This document shows positions 63,048 to 64,000 of a stretch of 64,000 bases of DNA, piece after piece. Both the position numbers and the translations under genes were made by a program. Origin of the DNA: Algibacter luteus. Lineage in GTDB: Bacteria; Bacteroidota; Bacteroidia; Flavobacteriales; Flavobacteriaceae. Location of the stretch: positions 124,001-188,000 of the forward strand of contig NZ_FQYK01000001.1 in the NCBI RefSeq assembly GCF_900141715.1, written 5' to 3'. Position 1 is the first letter of the stretch. The number at the start of each line of letters is the position of its first letter. Under the pieces are notes generated by a model. The model did not search any database. It had not been told where the DNA came from and saw only the letters and a list, made by a program, of their open reading frames with translations.

Positions 63048-64000
63048 ATGGATTTATATAAGTTTATAAATATTGACGAGAATTCAAGGGTACCAAAATA
63101 TCAACAAATTGTTGATTCGGTAATCGAAAATATTTCAAAAGGAAATTTCAATATAGATGAAAAAATACCTTCCATTAATAGGTTTAGTGAAGAATTCTAT
63201 TTATCTAGAGATACCGTAGAAAAAGCTTATAGCATCTTAAAAGAACGTAATATAATAACTTCAATTCGAGGTAAGGGGTTTTATATTTCCCGTACTAAAT
63301 TAATTTCTAAAGTCAATATCTTATTCTTAATCAACAAACTAAGCAACTATAAACTTAGAACTTACAACCACTTTATAGATGCCATTGGAGCTAATTCACA
63401 CACAGATTTACACGTTTACCATTGCGACGAAACCTTATTTTTAAATTTAATTGATAAAAATAAATCGGCATACGATTATTTTATAATCATGCCACATTTT
63501 AAAACCGATGATTTAAAACATGTAAGTTTCACTGATAAGGCTTTAAAAGCACTGGAAAAGATTCCGCAACAAAAATTAATTATTTTAGATAATATAAAAC
63601 CTGAAATGAGTGGTGCCTTAGGAGAAGTGTATCAAGATTTTGAAAATGATATATATGGAGCATTAAATGAAGGGCTTACCAAAATAAAGAAGTATCAAAA
63701 AATAATTTTAGTGTATCCTGAAAAGGCTGTTCATCCATATCCACGAAGAATTTTACATGGCTTTAGAAAATTTTGCGTTGAACATAATTTAGACTTCGAA
63801 ATTATAGACAAAGTATACCACGATATGATTCTAAAAAAAGGGGATCTATTTATTACTATTGAAGAAGCAGATTTAGTTAACTTGGTTAAACAAGTAAGAG
63901 AAGACGAATATATTCTAGGAAGCGATATAGGCATCATATCTTACAACGATACGCCTTTAAAAGACCTTTTGGGGATTACCGTAATATCAACAGATTTTAA
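63048..64000 (+). CDS. GntR-type regulator, tandem paralogue (cut by window end)
   Basis: An open frame from ATG 63048 (MDLYKFINIDENSRVPKYQQIVDSV) runs past the window end with 317 codons and no stop. It matches the preceding gene almost throughout: LSRDTVEKAYSILKERNIITSIRGKGFYISRTKLI is nearly identical in both, and the effector domain ends in the same IGIISYNDTPLKDLLGITVISTDF. It is thus a recent duplicate, lacking only about 30 C-terminal residues here. It starts 186 bp after its neighbour. Confidence 0.88.
   Translation, partial: MDLYKFINIDENSRVPKYQQIVDSVIENISKGNFNIDEKIPSINRFSEEFYLSRDTVEKAYSILKERNIITSIRGKGFYISRTKLISKVNILFLINKLSNYKLRTYNHFIDAIGANSHTDLHVYHCDETLFLNLIDKNKSAYDYFIIMPHFKTDDLKHVSFTDKALKALEKIPQQKLIILDNIKPEMSGALGEVYQDFENDIYGALNEGLTKIKKYQKIILVYPEKAVHPYPRRILHGFRKFCVEHNLDFEIIDKVYHDMILKKGDLFITIEEADLVNLVKQVREDEYILGSDIGIISYNDTPLKDLLGITVISTDF

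Noticed and set aside
1-64000. CRISPR arrays, tRNA/rRNA genes, insertion sequences, prophage or known defence genes.
   Set aside because: No regular spacer-repeat array, cloverleaf, transposase or phage structural gene was recognised; the MoxR/DUF58 cluster is a widespread envelope neighbourhood and not a known defence locus.

Overview
The window is AT-rich chromosomal DNA from a member of the Bacteroidota, most likely a marine Flavobacteriaceae. This rests on the gene families (2TM-domain proteins, LytTR regulators, TonB-dependent receptor with carboxypeptidase-like N-domain, DUF2141, head-GIN/DUF2807 proteins, LETM1-like protein, TopB with a DAGQEGE Toprim motif), on -7 boxes of the form TAnnTTTG, and on frequent TTG starts. 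No rRNA, tRNA, CRISPR array, phage or insertion sequence was seen.

Layout. 1-10.9 kb: housekeeping genes (TolC-type tail, universal stress protein, HemN, SodC, a CBS-type PLP enzyme, LolE-like permease, NamZ-like lipoprotein, LETM1-like protein, LpxD). 11-20 kb: a probable operon of TPR protein, histidine kinase, two 2TM proteins and a LytTR response regulator, then a TonB protein, a lipoprotein intradiol dioxygenase homologue, a UspA protein and a TonB-dependent receptor. 20-28 kb: sigma factor with membrane partner, RluE-like synthase with TopB, acyltransferase, NUDIX, cyclophilin, TRIC-like channel. 28-34 kb: RDD/SpoIIM/DUF4129/DUF4350/MoxR/DUF58 cluster. 34-43 kb: DUF2141, divergent Dps/OxyR, AIM24-like and DUF4442 proteins, and a PadR-PspC-DUF2807 envelope module. 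43-64 kb: xylose catabolism (GntR, xylB, xylA, transporter), a decayed DUF2264 gene, an NCS1 permease, LutABC, the L-rhamnose operon (rhaEW, rhaI, rhaB, tandem aldolase-like gene, aldA), and two tandem GntR regulators, the last cut by the window end.

How they work together. The 43-64 kb block can take D-xylose to xylulose-5-phosphate, and L-rhamnose through rhamnulose-1-phosphate to DHAP plus L-lactaldehyde, L-lactate and (via LutABC) pyruvate. Rhamnose plus xylose is the neutral-sugar set of green-algal ulvan, so the block may be the sugar-processing arm of an ulvan locus lying past base 64000 (inference).

Two regulatory systems emerge from intergenic DNA. (1) Four promoters in the sugar block carry a triple-pentamer site (consensus CAGTACAGTACAGGAT), each exactly 21 bp upstream of a TAnnTTTG-like box; a fifth, related site sits at the start of the xylose GntR gene. 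All three GntR proteins share the same recognition-helix core. (2) Three promoters (TPR/kinase operon, TonB-dependent receptor, DUF2141 gene) carry direct repeats of ACAnTTCRGY with 21-bp periodicity, closely resembling known LytTR-type (ComE) sites, each exactly 32 bp upstream of a -7 box. This predicts a self-regulated LytTR/2TM regulon. At least six copies of a GCGTTAGGGATTG...CCTGCCGGCAGG intergenic repeat are scattered through the window.
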